NCBI RefSeq assembly: GCF_041242975.1
Contig: NZ_CP162488.1
Coordinates: 2,408,001-2,472,000, forward strand
Length of the DNA: 64,000 bases
DNA from: Xanthomonas sp. DAR 35659
GTDB taxonomy: Bacteria; Pseudomonadota; Gammaproteobacteria; Xanthomonadales; Xanthomonadaceae
Direction of reading: 5' to 3'
Notes under the pieces: generated by a model
The model's database searches: none
The model's input: only the letters and a program-made list of their open reading frames with translations
What the model was told of the DNA's origin: nothing
Shown here: positions 34,183 to 42,510 of the stretch, piece after piece
How the letters are laid out: every line of letters starts with the position of its first letter
Position numbering within the stretch: the first letter of the stretch is position 1
Program-made: the position numbers and the translations under genes

Positions 34183-35207
34183 TGCCCGCGGCTGGTGTTC
34201 CGACGGCAACCACGCTCGATCGCCGCGTGCGCATGCTGCGCACCGCCATGGGGCCGGTGATCGGCGCCGCGCTGGCCGATGCTGACGTGGTGGAGGTGAT
34301 GCTCAATCCCGACCGCTCCCTATGGGTCGACCGGTTGTCCCGCGGCCGCGTGCCGTTGGGGGTCGAACTGTCCGAGGCCGACGGGGAACGCATCATCCGC
34401 CTCGTGGCAACGCACGTCGGCGCGGAGGTGCATCGCGATCGGCCGCTGCTGAGCGCCGAGTTGCCGGAGACGGGCGAGCGCTTCGAGGGTGTGTTGCCGC
34501 CGGCATCGCCGGCACCGGTCTTCGCGCTGCGCAAGCACGCCGCGCACGTCATCGGCCTGGAGCGCTATGTGGCCGATGGCATTCTGGGCGCGGAGCAGGC
34601 GGACTTCCTGCGCCGTGCCGTGCGCGACCGGCAGAACATCCTGATCGCCGGCGGCACCAGCACCGGCAAGACCACGCTGGCCAACGCGCTGCTGGCGGAA
34701 GTCGCCGCCACGGGCGACCGGGTACTGGTGCTGGAAGACACCGTGGAACTGCAGTGCCTGGCACGCGACCACGTGGCGTTGCGCACGCGGGCTGGCGTGG
34801 TCTCGATGACGGACCTGGTGCGCTCCGCGATGCGTCTGCGGCCTGATCGCGTCGTCGTTGGCGAGGTACGCGGCGGCGAAGCGCTGGACCTCGTCAAGGT
34901 GTGGGGCACCGGGCATCCGGGTGGCATAGCCACCATCCATGCCGGCTCCGCGCACGGAGCGCTTCTGCGCCTGGAACAACTCATCCTCGAAGTGGCGTTG
35001 AACGCCCCACGCGCCCTGATCGCAGAGGCGGTGAACGTCGTCATCCACATCTCCGGACGCGGCTGCAAGCGCCGCGTCGAAAGCATTGCCCGGGTCGTCG
35101 GCTTCGACGGCTCGGGCTACCAACTGGCGGACGCCCTGGAAACCCCGCTTCCGGAGCTTCCGCCGGATTCCTCCCCATCCACTGAACCATCTGGAGAACT
35201 GCCATGA
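34182..35207 (+). CDS. trbB: TrbB, VirB11-type secretion ATPase
   Basis: A 341-residue cytoplasmic hexameric ATPase. It starts at the ATG in TGATG, with a GTG three bases before also in frame. The N-terminal domain is followed by Walker A NILIAGGTSTGKTTLANALL near residues 150-168, then VLVLEDTVELQC (Asp box), the Walker B region RPDRVVVGEVRGGEALDLVK and the His box GHPGGIATIHAGSAHGAL. It powers pilus assembly and DNA transfer in the P-type mating apparatus. It overlaps trbC by ATGA. Confidence 0.95.
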   Translation: MPAAGVPTATTLDRRVRMLRTAMGPVIGAALADADVVEVMLNPDRSLWVDRLSRGRVPLGVELSEADGERIIRLVATHVGAEVHRDRPLLSAELPETGERFEGVLPPASPAPVFALRKHAAHVIGLERYVADGILGAEQADFLRRAVRDRQNILIAGGTSTGKTTLANALLAEVAATGDRVLVLEDTVELQCLARDHVALRTRAGVVSMTDLVRSAMRLRPDRVVVGEVRGGEALDLVKVWGTGHPGGIATIHAGSAHGALLRLEQLILEVALNAPRALIAEAVNVVIHISGRGCKRRVESIARVVGFDGSGYQLADALETPLPELPPDSSPSTEPSGELP

Positions 35208-35587
35208 CGCAGGCGCATCTTCCTGCCTTCCGTAATTCCGTACATCCGCGTTCCCGGTCCACGCGGCCAGATCACCTCACTGTGCCAGCAGTGCGTGGCC
35301 TTGCGCTCGCGGTCCTGCTGCTGGGGCTGGCCGGCGCGGCGCAGGCCGCCGGCTCGTCGATGCCGTGGGAAGGGCCGCTGCAGTCGATCCTGGAATCCAT
35401 CCAGGGCCCGGTCGCGCGCATCGTCGCCGTCATCATCATCATCTCGACGGGCTTGGCCCTCGCGTTCGGCGACACGGCGGGCGGCTTCCGCAAGCTGATC
35501 CAGATCGTCTTCGGCCTGTCCATCGCGTTCGCCGCGTCGTCGTTTTTCCTGTCCTTCTTCAGCTTCTCCGGCGGGGCCGTCGTATGA
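35204..35587 (+). CDS. trbC: TrbC, VirB2-type pilin
   Basis: A 127-residue pre-pilin. A long basic leader (HPRSRSTRPDHLT) precedes a hydrophobic signal ending LLLGLAGAAQA. The mature pilin core has two membrane helices (ARIVAVIIIISTGLALAFGD and IVFGLSIAFAASSFFLSFFS). By family knowledge TrbC is trimmed and cyclised with the help of TraF, which is present at 10315. It overlaps both trbB and trbD by 4 bases. Confidence 0.92.
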   Translation: MTQAHLPAFRNSVHPRSRSTRPDHLTVPAVRGLALAVLLLGLAGAAQAAGSSMPWEGPLQSILESIQGPVARIVAVIIIISTGLALAFGDTAGGFRKLIQIVFGLSIAFAASSFFLSFFSFSGGAVV

Positions 35588-35880
35588 CGGCGGCCCATGA
35601 CGCAGCGCCGGGCACGGAGCAGGACGCCTTGCCGGGCTTCGAGGTACCGCTGCACCGCTCTCTGACCGAGCCGATCCTGCTGGGCGGCGCCCCGCGCGCC
35701 GTCGCCATCGCGAACGGCACGCTGGCCGCCGCGGTGGGCATGGGGCTGCAGCTCTGGCTACCCGGGCTGCTGCTGTGGATCGCCGGGCATTCCCTGGCGG
35801 TGTGGGGCGCGAGGCTGGACCCGCAGTTCACGGAGGTGTTCGCGCGCCACATCAAGCACCAGCCACTGCTGGACGTGTAG
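35584..35880 (+). CDS. trbD: TrbD, VirB3-like inner-membrane protein
   Basis: A 98-residue protein overlapping trbC by ATGA. The GFEVPLHRSLTEPILLGGAP opening is diagnostic of TrbD/VirB3. It is followed by a membrane region RAVAIANGTLAAAVGMGLQL and LWLPGLLLWIAGHSLAVWGA. It forms part of the inner-membrane platform together with TrbE. Confidence 0.92.
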   Translation: MTAAHDAAPGTEQDALPGFEVPLHRSLTEPILLGGAPRAVAIANGTLAAAVGMGLQLWLPGLLLWIAGHSLAVWGARLDPQFTEVFARHIKHQPLLDV

Positions 35881-35889
35881 GGGGCCGGC

Positions 35890-38349
35890 ATGCTGAACCT
35901 TGCCGAATACCGCAAGCGGCCGGCGATGCTGGCCGACTGGCTGCCCTGGGCCGGGCTTGTCGCTCCCGGCGTGGTACTGAACAAGGATGGATCCTTCCAG
36001 CGCACTGCGCGCTTCCGCGGGCCCGACCTGGACAGCGCGACACAGGGCGAATTGATCGCTACGTCGGCGCGTTTGAACAACGCGCTGCGCCGGATGGGAT
36101 CGGGGTGGGCGCTGTTCATCGAGGCCGAGCGGCTGCGCGCCGCGGGCTACCCTTCCTCCGTGTTCCCTGAGCCGCTGTCGTGGCTCGTGGACGAGGAGCG
36201 CCGCGCCGCGTTCGAGGAATCGGGCAGCCACTACGAAAGCAGCTACCACCTGACACTCGTCTATCTGCCTGCGGAGGAGTCGCGCGCACGAGCGGCCAGG
36301 CTGCTGTACGAGCATCACGCCAGTGATGGCGTGGACTGGCGCGAGCGGCTGCAGGCCTTCGTGGCGGAGACCGATCGTGTCTTCGATTTGCTCGATGGGG
36401 TGATGCCCGAGATCGTGTGGCTGGACGATGCGGCCACGCTGGCCTATCTGCATGCCACCGTCTCCACGCGGCGCCATCCAGTGGCCGTGCCGGAGGTGCC
36501 GTTCCATCTGGACGCGCTGCTGGCCGATTCCCCGCTGGTGGGCGGCCTGGCGCCCATGCTGGGCGACCGGCACCTGCGTGTCGTGTCCGTGCGCGGATTC
36601 CCGTCGTCCACCTGGCCCGGCGTGCTGGACGACCTCAACCGGCTTGGAATCGCCTACCGCTGGTCCACGCGGTATCTCTGCATGGACAAGGCAGAGGCTG
36701 AGAAGGAGCTGCGACGGCTGCGCCGGCAATGGTTCAGCAAACGCAAGAGCGTCGTCGCACTGCTGCGCGAAACGATCTTCCAGGAGCAGACGCCGCTGGT
36801 CGATACGGATGCCAGCAACAAGGCTGCGGACGCGGACGCGGCCATGCAGGAACTGGGAAGCGACCACGTGTCCTACGGTTACTTCACCGCCACGGTGACG
36901 GTAATGGATGCCGATCCGGACGTGGCCGACGAGAAGCAGCGCATGGTGGAGCGCGCCATCCAGGCGCGGGGTTTTGTCACGATCCCGGAAACGCTCAACG
37001 CCGTGGATGCGTGGCTGTCGTCCATACCCGGCAATGCCTACGCCAACGTGCGCCAGCCGATCGTGTCCACGTTGAATCTGGCGCACATGATGCCGGTCTC
37101 GGCCGTGTGGGCCGGGCCCGAGAAGAACGACCACCTCGGCGGCCCGCCGCTGATCGTCACGCGCACCGATGGCGCCACGCCGTTCCGGCTGGTGACGCAC
37201 ATCGGTGACGTGGGGCACACGCTGGTCGCTGGCCCGACCGGCATGGGCAAGTCGGTGTTGCTCGCCACGCTGGCGATGCAGTTCCGTCGCTACCGCGGCT
37301 CGCGCATCTTCGTGTTCGACATGGGGCGCTCGCTGCGCGCCACGGTGCTCGGCCTGGGCGGCGAGCACTACGAGCTTGGTGCGGAGGCCGCGGATCGCCC
37401 TGGCGTCGGCGTCGCCTTCCAGCCGCTGGCACGCATCGATCAGGAGAGCTATCGCGCCTGGGCGGCCGAGTGGGTCGAGGGCCGGCTGCTGCATGAGGGA
37501 GCGCCTGTCGGCCCCGACGAGAAGGCCGCGATCTGGTCCGCCCTGGGCAGCCTGGCTGGCGCCCCGGTGGAGCAGCGCACGATGACGGGCCTGTCGGTGC
37601 TGCTGCAGTCCAACGCGCTGCGCCAGGCCATCGCGCCCTACGTGCTGGGCGGCACGCACGGCCACCTGCTGGATGCCGACCGCGACCGCTTGGGCACTGC
37701 CGAAGTGCAGTGTTTCGAGATGGAGGAGCTGATGCACAGCCGCGCGGCGGTGCAGGCGGTGCTGCGCTACCTGTTCGCACGCTTCGACGAGCGCTTCGAT
37801 GGGGCGCCGACGCTGCTGATCCTGGACGAGGCCTGGCTGTTCCTCGACGAGCCGGCCTTCGCCGCGCGCATCCGCCAGTGGCTCAAGACGCTCAGGAAAA
37901 AGAACGTCAGCGTCGTGTTCGCCACGCAGTCGCTGGCCGACATCCAGGATTCGAGCATCGCCCCCGCGATCATCGAAAGCTGCGCCAGTCGCATCTTCCT
38001 ACCCAACCCGCAGGCCACCGAGCCGCAGATCCGCGGCATCTACCAAGGCTTCGGCCTCAACGCGCGGCAGATAGAGATCGTCGCCAACGCGACTCCCAAG
38101 CGCGACTACTACTACCAGTCGCGCCTGGGCAACCGGCTGTTCGATCTCGACCTGGGGCCGGTCGCGCTGGCCTTCGCCGGCGCATCCACGCCGCAGGACC
38201 AGCGCGACATCGACAGCGTCCTCGCCGAGCACGGCACGCCCGGTTTCGCGGGCGCCTGGCTGCGCCATCACCGCCTCGATTGGGCGGCCGACCTGCTGCG
38301 CGAGTACCCGGGCGCCGCACCCGGCACTGCTCACGCCACCACCCACTGA
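35890..38349 (+). CDS. trbE: TrbE, VirB4-type ATPase
   Basis: An 819-residue ATPase starting MLNLAEYRKRPAMLADWLPW, 9 bases after trbD, behind GGGG. The CagE/TrbE N-terminal domain is complete. Walker A TLVAGPTGMGKSVLLATLAM lies near residues 443-462, and Walker B PTLLILDEAWLFLDEP near 638-652. It is followed by FATQSLADIQDSSIAPAIIE and the IRGIYQGFGLNARQIE helix. This is the main energy source of the Trb channel. Length and motifs agree with intact homologues. Confidence 0.95.
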   Translation: MLNLAEYRKRPAMLADWLPWAGLVAPGVVLNKDGSFQRTARFRGPDLDSATQGELIATSARLNNALRRMGSGWALFIEAERLRAAGYPSSVFPEPLSWLVDEERRAAFEESGSHYESSYHLTLVYLPAEESRARAARLLYEHHASDGVDWRERLQAFVAETDRVFDLLDGVMPEIVWLDDAATLAYLHATVSTRRHPVAVPEVPFHLDALLADSPLVGGLAPMLGDRHLRVVSVRGFPSSTWPGVLDDLNRLGIAYRWSTRYLCMDKAEAEKELRRLRRQWFSKRKSVVALLRETIFQEQTPLVDTDASNKAADADAAMQELGSDHVSYGYFTATVTVMDADPDVADEKQRMVERAIQARGFVTIPETLNAVDAWLSSIPGNAYANVRQPIVSTLNLAHMMPVSAVWAGPEKNDHLGGPPLIVTRTDGATPFRLVTHIGDVGHTLVAGPTGMGKSVLLATLAMQFRRYRGSRIFVFDMGRSLRATVLGLGGEHYELGAEAADRPGVGVAFQPLARIDQESYRAWAAEWVEGRLLHEGAPVGPDEKAAIWSALGSLAGAPVEQRTMTGLSVLLQSNALRQAIAPYVLGGTHGHLLDADRDRLGTAEVQCFEMEELMHSRAAVQAVLRYLFARFDERFDGAPTLLILDEAWLFLDEPAFAARIRQWLKTLRKKNVSVVFATQSLADIQDSSIAPAIIESCASRIFLPNPQATEPQIRGIYQGFGLNARQIEIVANATPKRDYYYQSRLGNRLFDLDLGPVALAFAGASTPQDQRDIDSVLAEHGTPGFAGAWLRHHRLDWAADLLREYPGAAPGTAHATTH

Positions 38350-38361
38350 TAGGAGACATCC

Positions 38362-39117
38362 ATGAAGAGCCACACGCCCAAGATCGCGGCCCTCACGGCC
38401 GCCTGCATCCTCGCCCTCGGCGCCGCGCAGCCCGCGCATGCGCTGTTCGGTGTCGGCGACATCGTGCTGGACCCGACCAATCTGGTGCAGAACACGCTCA
38501 CCGCCGTCCGCACGCTGGAGCAGATCAACAACCAGATCCGCCAGTTGCAGAACGAGGCACAGATGCTCATCAACCAGGCGCGCAATCTCGCGAAGCTGGA
38601 CTTCAGCGTCGTCAACCGCCTGCGCTCCACGCTCGCCACCACCGAGCGCCTCATCGCCGAGGCCCAGGGCCTGGCCTACGACGTGCAGAACATGGACCGC
38701 GAGTTCGCGCGGCTGTACCCGCAGCAATACGCCGCCACGGTCAGCGGCGACCAGATGTACCGCGATGCGCGCGAGCACTGGAAGAACACCCTGGACGGCC
38801 TGCACACCGCCATGCGCATGCAGGCGCAGGTCTCGCAGAACCTGCGGGACGACGAAAGCGCACTGGCCGACCTGGTCAACCAGAGCCAATCGGCCACCGG
38901 TGCGCTGCAGGCCATGCAGGCGACCAACCAGCTGCTGGCCCTGCAGGCCAAGCAGTCCATCCAGGCGCAGCAACTGCAGATCACGCAGGACCGCGCGGCC
39001 TCGCTGGAGCTGGCGCGGCAGTCGGCTGCAGCGGAACGCGGGCGCGAGATCACGCGCCGCTTCCTCGGCAGCGGTACGGCGTACACCCCGCAACCGGTGG
39101 ACTTCTACAGCCGCTGA
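38362..39117 (+). CDS. trbJ: TrbJ, VirB5-like periplasmic channel protein
   Basis: A 251-residue exported protein with a Sec signal (KIAALTAACILALGAAQPAHA, cut at AHA-LFG) behind AGGAG. The mature protein begins with the conserved FGVGDIVLDPTNLVQNTLTA. It is mostly long helices: VRTLEQINNQIRQLQNEAQM, later LQAMQATNQLLALQAKQSIQ. It is thought to form the pilus tip or periplasmic part of the mating channel. It lies in canonical order between trbE and the TrbK-like gene. Confidence 0.93.
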   Translation: MKSHTPKIAALTAACILALGAAQPAHALFGVGDIVLDPTNLVQNTLTAVRTLEQINNQIRQLQNEAQMLINQARNLAKLDFSVVNRLRSTLATTERLIAEAQGLAYDVQNMDREFARLYPQQYAATVSGDQMYRDAREHWKNTLDGLHTAMRMQAQVSQNLRDDESALADLVNQSQSATGALQAMQATNQLLALQAKQSIQAQQLQITQDRAASLELARQSAAAERGREITRRFLGSGTAYTPQPVDFYSR

Positions 39118-39131
39118 TGGGAGGCCGCGCA

Positions 39132-39440
39132 ATGTCACGCATATCTGTGCTCTTCGTGCTGTGCCTGTTCGGCGCCGCGCTCTCCGGTTGCGGCGTGCCG
39201 CAACTGCCGTCGGTGGACGCGCTGGCCGGCGACGCCGAATTGCTCGACACCTTGCGCACGCGCTGCATGCATGGCTCGCCGCCAGGGCGTCCCAGCGACG
39301 AGCTGTGCGAGCGCGTAGAGCGCGCCGACCTGCAGCGGCTGCTGTCCGGCCGCAGCGATGCGGGCGAGTACCGCACGCTGGCCGAGATTCCGCCGCTGCC
39401 CGCGACCTTTGAACCACCGACGTGGCCGTGCCATGAATGA
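39132..39440 (+). CDS. TrbK/EexN-like entry-exclusion lipoprotein
   Basis: A 102-residue lipoprotein starting at 39132 behind GGGAGG. The signal peptide ends in the lipobox ALSGCG. The mature part SVDALAGDAELLDTLRTRC, then a SDELCERVERADLQRLLSG helix, has the same V-x-LR-x-C ... LC layout as the EexN-like protein at 31263. The position between trbJ and trbL is that of trbK, the exclusion gene of IncP plasmids. Its last 8 bases overlap the trbL start. Confidence 0.75.
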   Translation: MSRISVLFVLCLFGAALSGCGVPQLPSVDALAGDAELLDTLRTRCMHGSPPGRPSDELCERVERADLQRLLSGRSDAGEYRTLAEIPPLPATFEPPTWPCHE

Positions 39441-40782
39441 CGTCACGATCATCGACCGCATCCTCGACACCTTCTCGCGCTACATCGATTCGGGCTTCGG
39501 CCTGGTGGAGGGCGAGGTGTCGTATCTCACAGCCACGCTGGTCGCGATCGACATGACGCTCGCCGGCTTGTACTGGGCGCTGGGACATGCCTCCGGACAG
39601 GGCGAGGACGTGATGGCCCGGCTGATCCGCAAGGTGCTCTATGTCGGGGCCTTCGCCTACATCCTGGGCAACTTCAATCAGCTGGCGGGGATCGTGTTTC
39701 GCTCGTTCGCTGGCCTGGGGCTGCAGGCCAGCGGGACGGACATGAGCATGGAGAACTTCCTGCAGCCGGGCAGGCTGGCGAAGGTCGGCATCGATGCGGC
39801 GGCGCCCATCCTGGAGCAGGTCAGCGAGATGGCCGGATTCCCGGACGTCTTCATCAACATCACGCCCGTGGTCGTGATGTTCCTGGCCTGGCTCACCGTC
39901 ATCCTGTGCTTCTTCGTGCTCGCGGTGCAGTTGTTCGTCACGCTGGTGGAGTTCAAGCTCACGACGCTCGCCGGCTTCGTGCTGGTGCCGTTCGCGCTGT
40001 GGAACAAGACCGCGTTCCTCGCCGAAAAAGTCCTCGGCAACGTCGTGTCTTCCGGCATCAAGGTGCTGGTGCTGGCGGTGATCGTGGGCATCGGCACGGG
40101 CCTGTTCGCCGAGTTTCAGGTGCATCCCGACGAACCCTCGATCGACCACGCCCTGGTCATCATGCTCGCCTCGCTCACGCTGCTGGCACTGGGCATCTTC
40201 GGCCCGGGCATCGCCACCGGGCTGGTGTCCGGCGCGCCGCAGCTGGGAGCGGGTGCCATGGCGGGCGCGGCGGTGGGCGCGGCAGGCACCGCCGTCGCCA
40301 TCGGCGCTGCAGCGACCGGCGTGGGCAGTGCCGTTGCGGCCGGGGCGCGCATGGCGCCGGCTGCGGCCCGCGCACTCGACCGCGGGGCCAGCGCAGCGGC
40401 CGGGGCAGCGGGCCGGGCTCAGTCCATCTTCCGCGCCGGCTCCGCTGCCGCTGGCGGCGGCCCGGAAGGCACCGCCGCCGGTCTCGGGCAGGTCGCGCGT
40501 GCCGGCATGCGCGCGGCGGGCAGGAGGGCGGCGGCTGGTGTCCAGTCCTTCGAGCAGCGCATGGCTGCAGCGTTTGATACCGGAGCCGCGGGCAGTGTCG
40601 GCGGCGACGCCGGTGCCGACGCTCCCGCACGCGGCACCGATCCGCCACCGCAGCCCGCCTGGGCGAAGCGGATGCACCGCCGCCAGCAACTCGGCCATGC
40701 CGCCGGCACCGCAGCGAACGCGCTGCGCGGCGGCGATGGAGGCGGATCTTCCCAAGGGCCGCGTCTCGATCCCGATTCATAA
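39433..40782 (+). CDS. trbL: TrbL, VirB6-like polytopic membrane protein
   Basis: A 449-residue protein starting MNDVTIIDRILDTFSRYIDS. Six or so membrane helices occupy residues 35-270, for example LVAIDMTLAGLYWALGHASG, VVVMFLAWLTVILCFFVLAV and GIKVLVLAVIVGIGTGLFAE. The C-terminal third is a soluble Ala/Gly-rich low-complexity tail (GAGAMAGAAVGAAGTAVAIG), usual for TrbL. It builds the inner-membrane pore. Its stop overlaps a strong AAGGAGG ribosome site for trbF. Confidence 0.93.
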   Translation: MNDVTIIDRILDTFSRYIDSGFGLVEGEVSYLTATLVAIDMTLAGLYWALGHASGQGEDVMARLIRKVLYVGAFAYILGNFNQLAGIVFRSFAGLGLQASGTDMSMENFLQPGRLAKVGIDAAAPILEQVSEMAGFPDVFINITPVVVMFLAWLTVILCFFVLAVQLFVTLVEFKLTTLAGFVLVPFALWNKTAFLAEKVLGNVVSSGIKVLVLAVIVGIGTGLFAEFQVHPDEPSIDHALVIMLASLTLLALGIFGPGIATGLVSGAPQLGAGAMAGAAVGAAGTAVAIGAAATGVGSAVAAGARMAPAAARALDRGASAAAGAAGRAQSIFRAGSAAAGGGPEGTAAGLGQVARAGMRAAGRRAAAGVQSFEQRMAAAFDTGAAGSVGGDAGADAPARGTDPPPQPAWAKRMHRRQQLGHAAGTAANALRGGDGGGSSQGPRLDPDS

Positions 40783-40794
40783 GGAGGTTTTCCC

Positions 40795-41496
40795 ATGCGA
40801 TTCAAACGACCGCGGGTGCGGTACGGCGACACCCCGCAGCCCACCACCCCCTATCAGGCCGCGGCACAGGCCTGGGACGAGCGCATCGGCTCGGCCCGCG
40901 TGCAGGCGAGGAATTGGCGTCTGATGGCCTTCGGATGCCTCGGACTGGCGCTCGCGCTGGCCGGCGACCGCATTTGGCATTCCACGCAGTCGCTCGTCAC
41001 ACCCTACGTCGTCGAAGTGGACAAGGAGCACGTGCGCGCCGTGGGCGAGGCGGTCACTCCGTACCAGCCCACCGACGCGCAGATCGCCTTCCACATCGCG
41101 CAGTTCATCACCCGTGTGCGCTCGCTGTCCGTCGATCCGGTCGTGGTGAGACAGAACTGGCTCGATGCCTACAGCTACACCACGGACAAGGGGGCCGGCG
41201 TGCTCAACGACTTCGCCCGCTCCAACGACCCGTTCGCGCGTGTCGGCAAGGAGTCGGTGACCGTGCAGATCGCCAGCGTGGTCCGCGCCAGCGATTCCTC
41301 GTTCAACGTGCGCTGGACCGAACAGCGCTTCGCCAACGGCGCGCCGGTCGGCACCGAGCGCTGGACCGCCGTCGTCTCCATCGTCCTGCAGCCTCCGCGG
41401 ACCGAGCAGAAGCTGCGCAAGAACCCACTGGGTATCTACGTCAACGGCCTCTCGTGGAGCCGTGAACTCGATGCCCCCGAAGGAGCCAAGCCATGA
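40795..41496 (+). CDS. trbF: TrbF, VirB8-like assembly factor
   Basis: A 233-residue protein with the typical cytoplasmic N terminus PQPTTPYQAAAQAWDERIGS. A single membrane helix follows (LMAFGCLGLALALAGDRIW). The periplasmic NTF2-like domain contains VDKEHVRAVGEAVTPYQPTD, FNVRWTEQRFANGAPVGTER and the ending NPLGIYVNGLSWSRELD. It nucleates the envelope-spanning core with TrbG and TrbI. It overlaps trbG by ATGA. Confidence 0.95.
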   Translation: MRFKRPRVRYGDTPQPTTPYQAAAQAWDERIGSARVQARNWRLMAFGCLGLALALAGDRIWHSTQSLVTPYVVEVDKEHVRAVGEAVTPYQPTDAQIAFHIAQFITRVRSLSVDPVVVRQNWLDAYSYTTDKGAGVLNDFARSNDPFARVGKESVTVQIASVVRASDSSFNVRWTEQRFANGAPVGTERWTAVVSIVLQPPRTEQKLRKNPLGIYVNGLSWSRELDAPEGAKP

Positions 41497-42509
41497 AATC
41501 GTGTTTCCGTATTTCCGCATCCGTGCTTGCTGCAATGGTCACCCTGGCCGGTTGCGCATCGCAGGGCCGGCCCGCGCCGCGTATCCCGCTCGACGAGCCG
41601 GTGCAGGCGCAGCCGCTGCCCGAGCCGCCGAAGCCTGTCGAAGTGGTGGAGGTGCCGAAGGTGCTGCCCATGCCGGCACAGATGAAGCCGCTGCCGGCTG
41701 CCGATGAGACCAAGCCACCGCCGGAGCCGGCGGATGAGGCGGTGCGCGTCTCCCGCGCCAACGCCGAGGCGCGCGTCGCGCCCACGCGGGAGGGTTATGT
41801 CAACGCGATCCAGGTGTGGCCCTACACCGATGGCGCCCTGTACCAGGTGTACACGGCCGCAGGGCGCGTCACCGACATCGCGTTGCAGCCCGGTGAGGAA
41901 CTGGTCACCGTGGCCGCGGGCGACACCGTGCGCCGGATCGTGGGGGACACCACCAGCGGCAGCGGCGCCGAGCAGCGGGTGAGCATCCTGGTCAAGCCCA
42001 TCCGCGCGGGCCTGCACACCAACCTCGTCATCAAGACCAGCCGCCGCACCTATCTGCTGGAGCTGACCTCCACCGAGAAGGCGTGGATGGCGTCCGTCTC
42101 CTGGGACTATCCCAAGGACCGCATGCTGGCCTTGAAGCGCCAGGCCCAGGCCGCGCAGGCGGCTGCGCCGGTCGATGCCGGTCTCTCGCTGGAGCAGATC
42201 CGGTTCCGCTACGCGATCACCGGCAGCAATCCGTCATGGAAGCCGCTGCGTGCATTCGATGACGGGCAGAAGGTGTACATCCAGTTCCCACCCGGCATCG
42301 CGCAGGGCGAGCTGCCGCCGCTGTTCGTCATCGGCGCCCAGGGCGATGCGCAACTGGTGAACTACCGCTTCCGCTCTCCGTACTACGTCGTTGATCGCCT
42401 GTTCGGCGCGGCCGAACTGCGCCTGGGAGGCGGCAAGAGCGCGGACGGCAAAGCGGGCGAGGGCGAGGTGGTGCGCATCGAACGCACGGATGGCCAGCGG
42501 AGGAACTGA
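41493..42509 (+). CDS. trbG: TrbG, VirB9-like outer-membrane core protein
   Basis: A 338-residue lipoprotein with the lipobox VTLAGCAS. A proline-rich linker (EPVQAQPLPEPPKPVEVVEV) leads to the VirB9 fold: NAIQVWPYTDGALYQVYTAA, TDIALQPGEELVTVAAGDTV, the TNLVIKTSRRTYLLELTSTE strand and the C-terminal YRFRSPYYVVDRLFGAAELR. It combines with TrbI and the lipidated partner to form the outer-membrane complex. It ends one base before the trbI start. Confidence 0.95.
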   Translation: MKSCFRISASVLAAMVTLAGCASQGRPAPRIPLDEPVQAQPLPEPPKPVEVVEVPKVLPMPAQMKPLPAADETKPPPEPADEAVRVSRANAEARVAPTREGYVNAIQVWPYTDGALYQVYTAAGRVTDIALQPGEELVTVAAGDTVRRIVGDTTSGSGAEQRVSILVKPIRAGLHTNLVIKTSRRTYLLELTSTEKAWMASVSWDYPKDRMLALKRQAQAAQAAAPVDAGLSLEQIRFRYAITGSNPSWKPLRAFDDGQKVYIQFPPGIAQGELPPLFVIGAQGDAQLVNYRFRSPYYVVDRLFGAAELRLGGGKSADGKAGEGEVVRIERTDGQRRN

Positions 42510-42510
42510 C

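Noticed and set aside
35758..37737. 659-codon open frame on the minus strand
   Set aside because: Antisense to trbD and trbE, with no motif or start signal.
37999..40755. 918-codon open frame on the minus strand
   Set aside because: It lies fully opposite trbE-trbJ-trbL, has a low-complexity R/H/D/V-rich product and no domain; it is an effect of high GC in the true genes.
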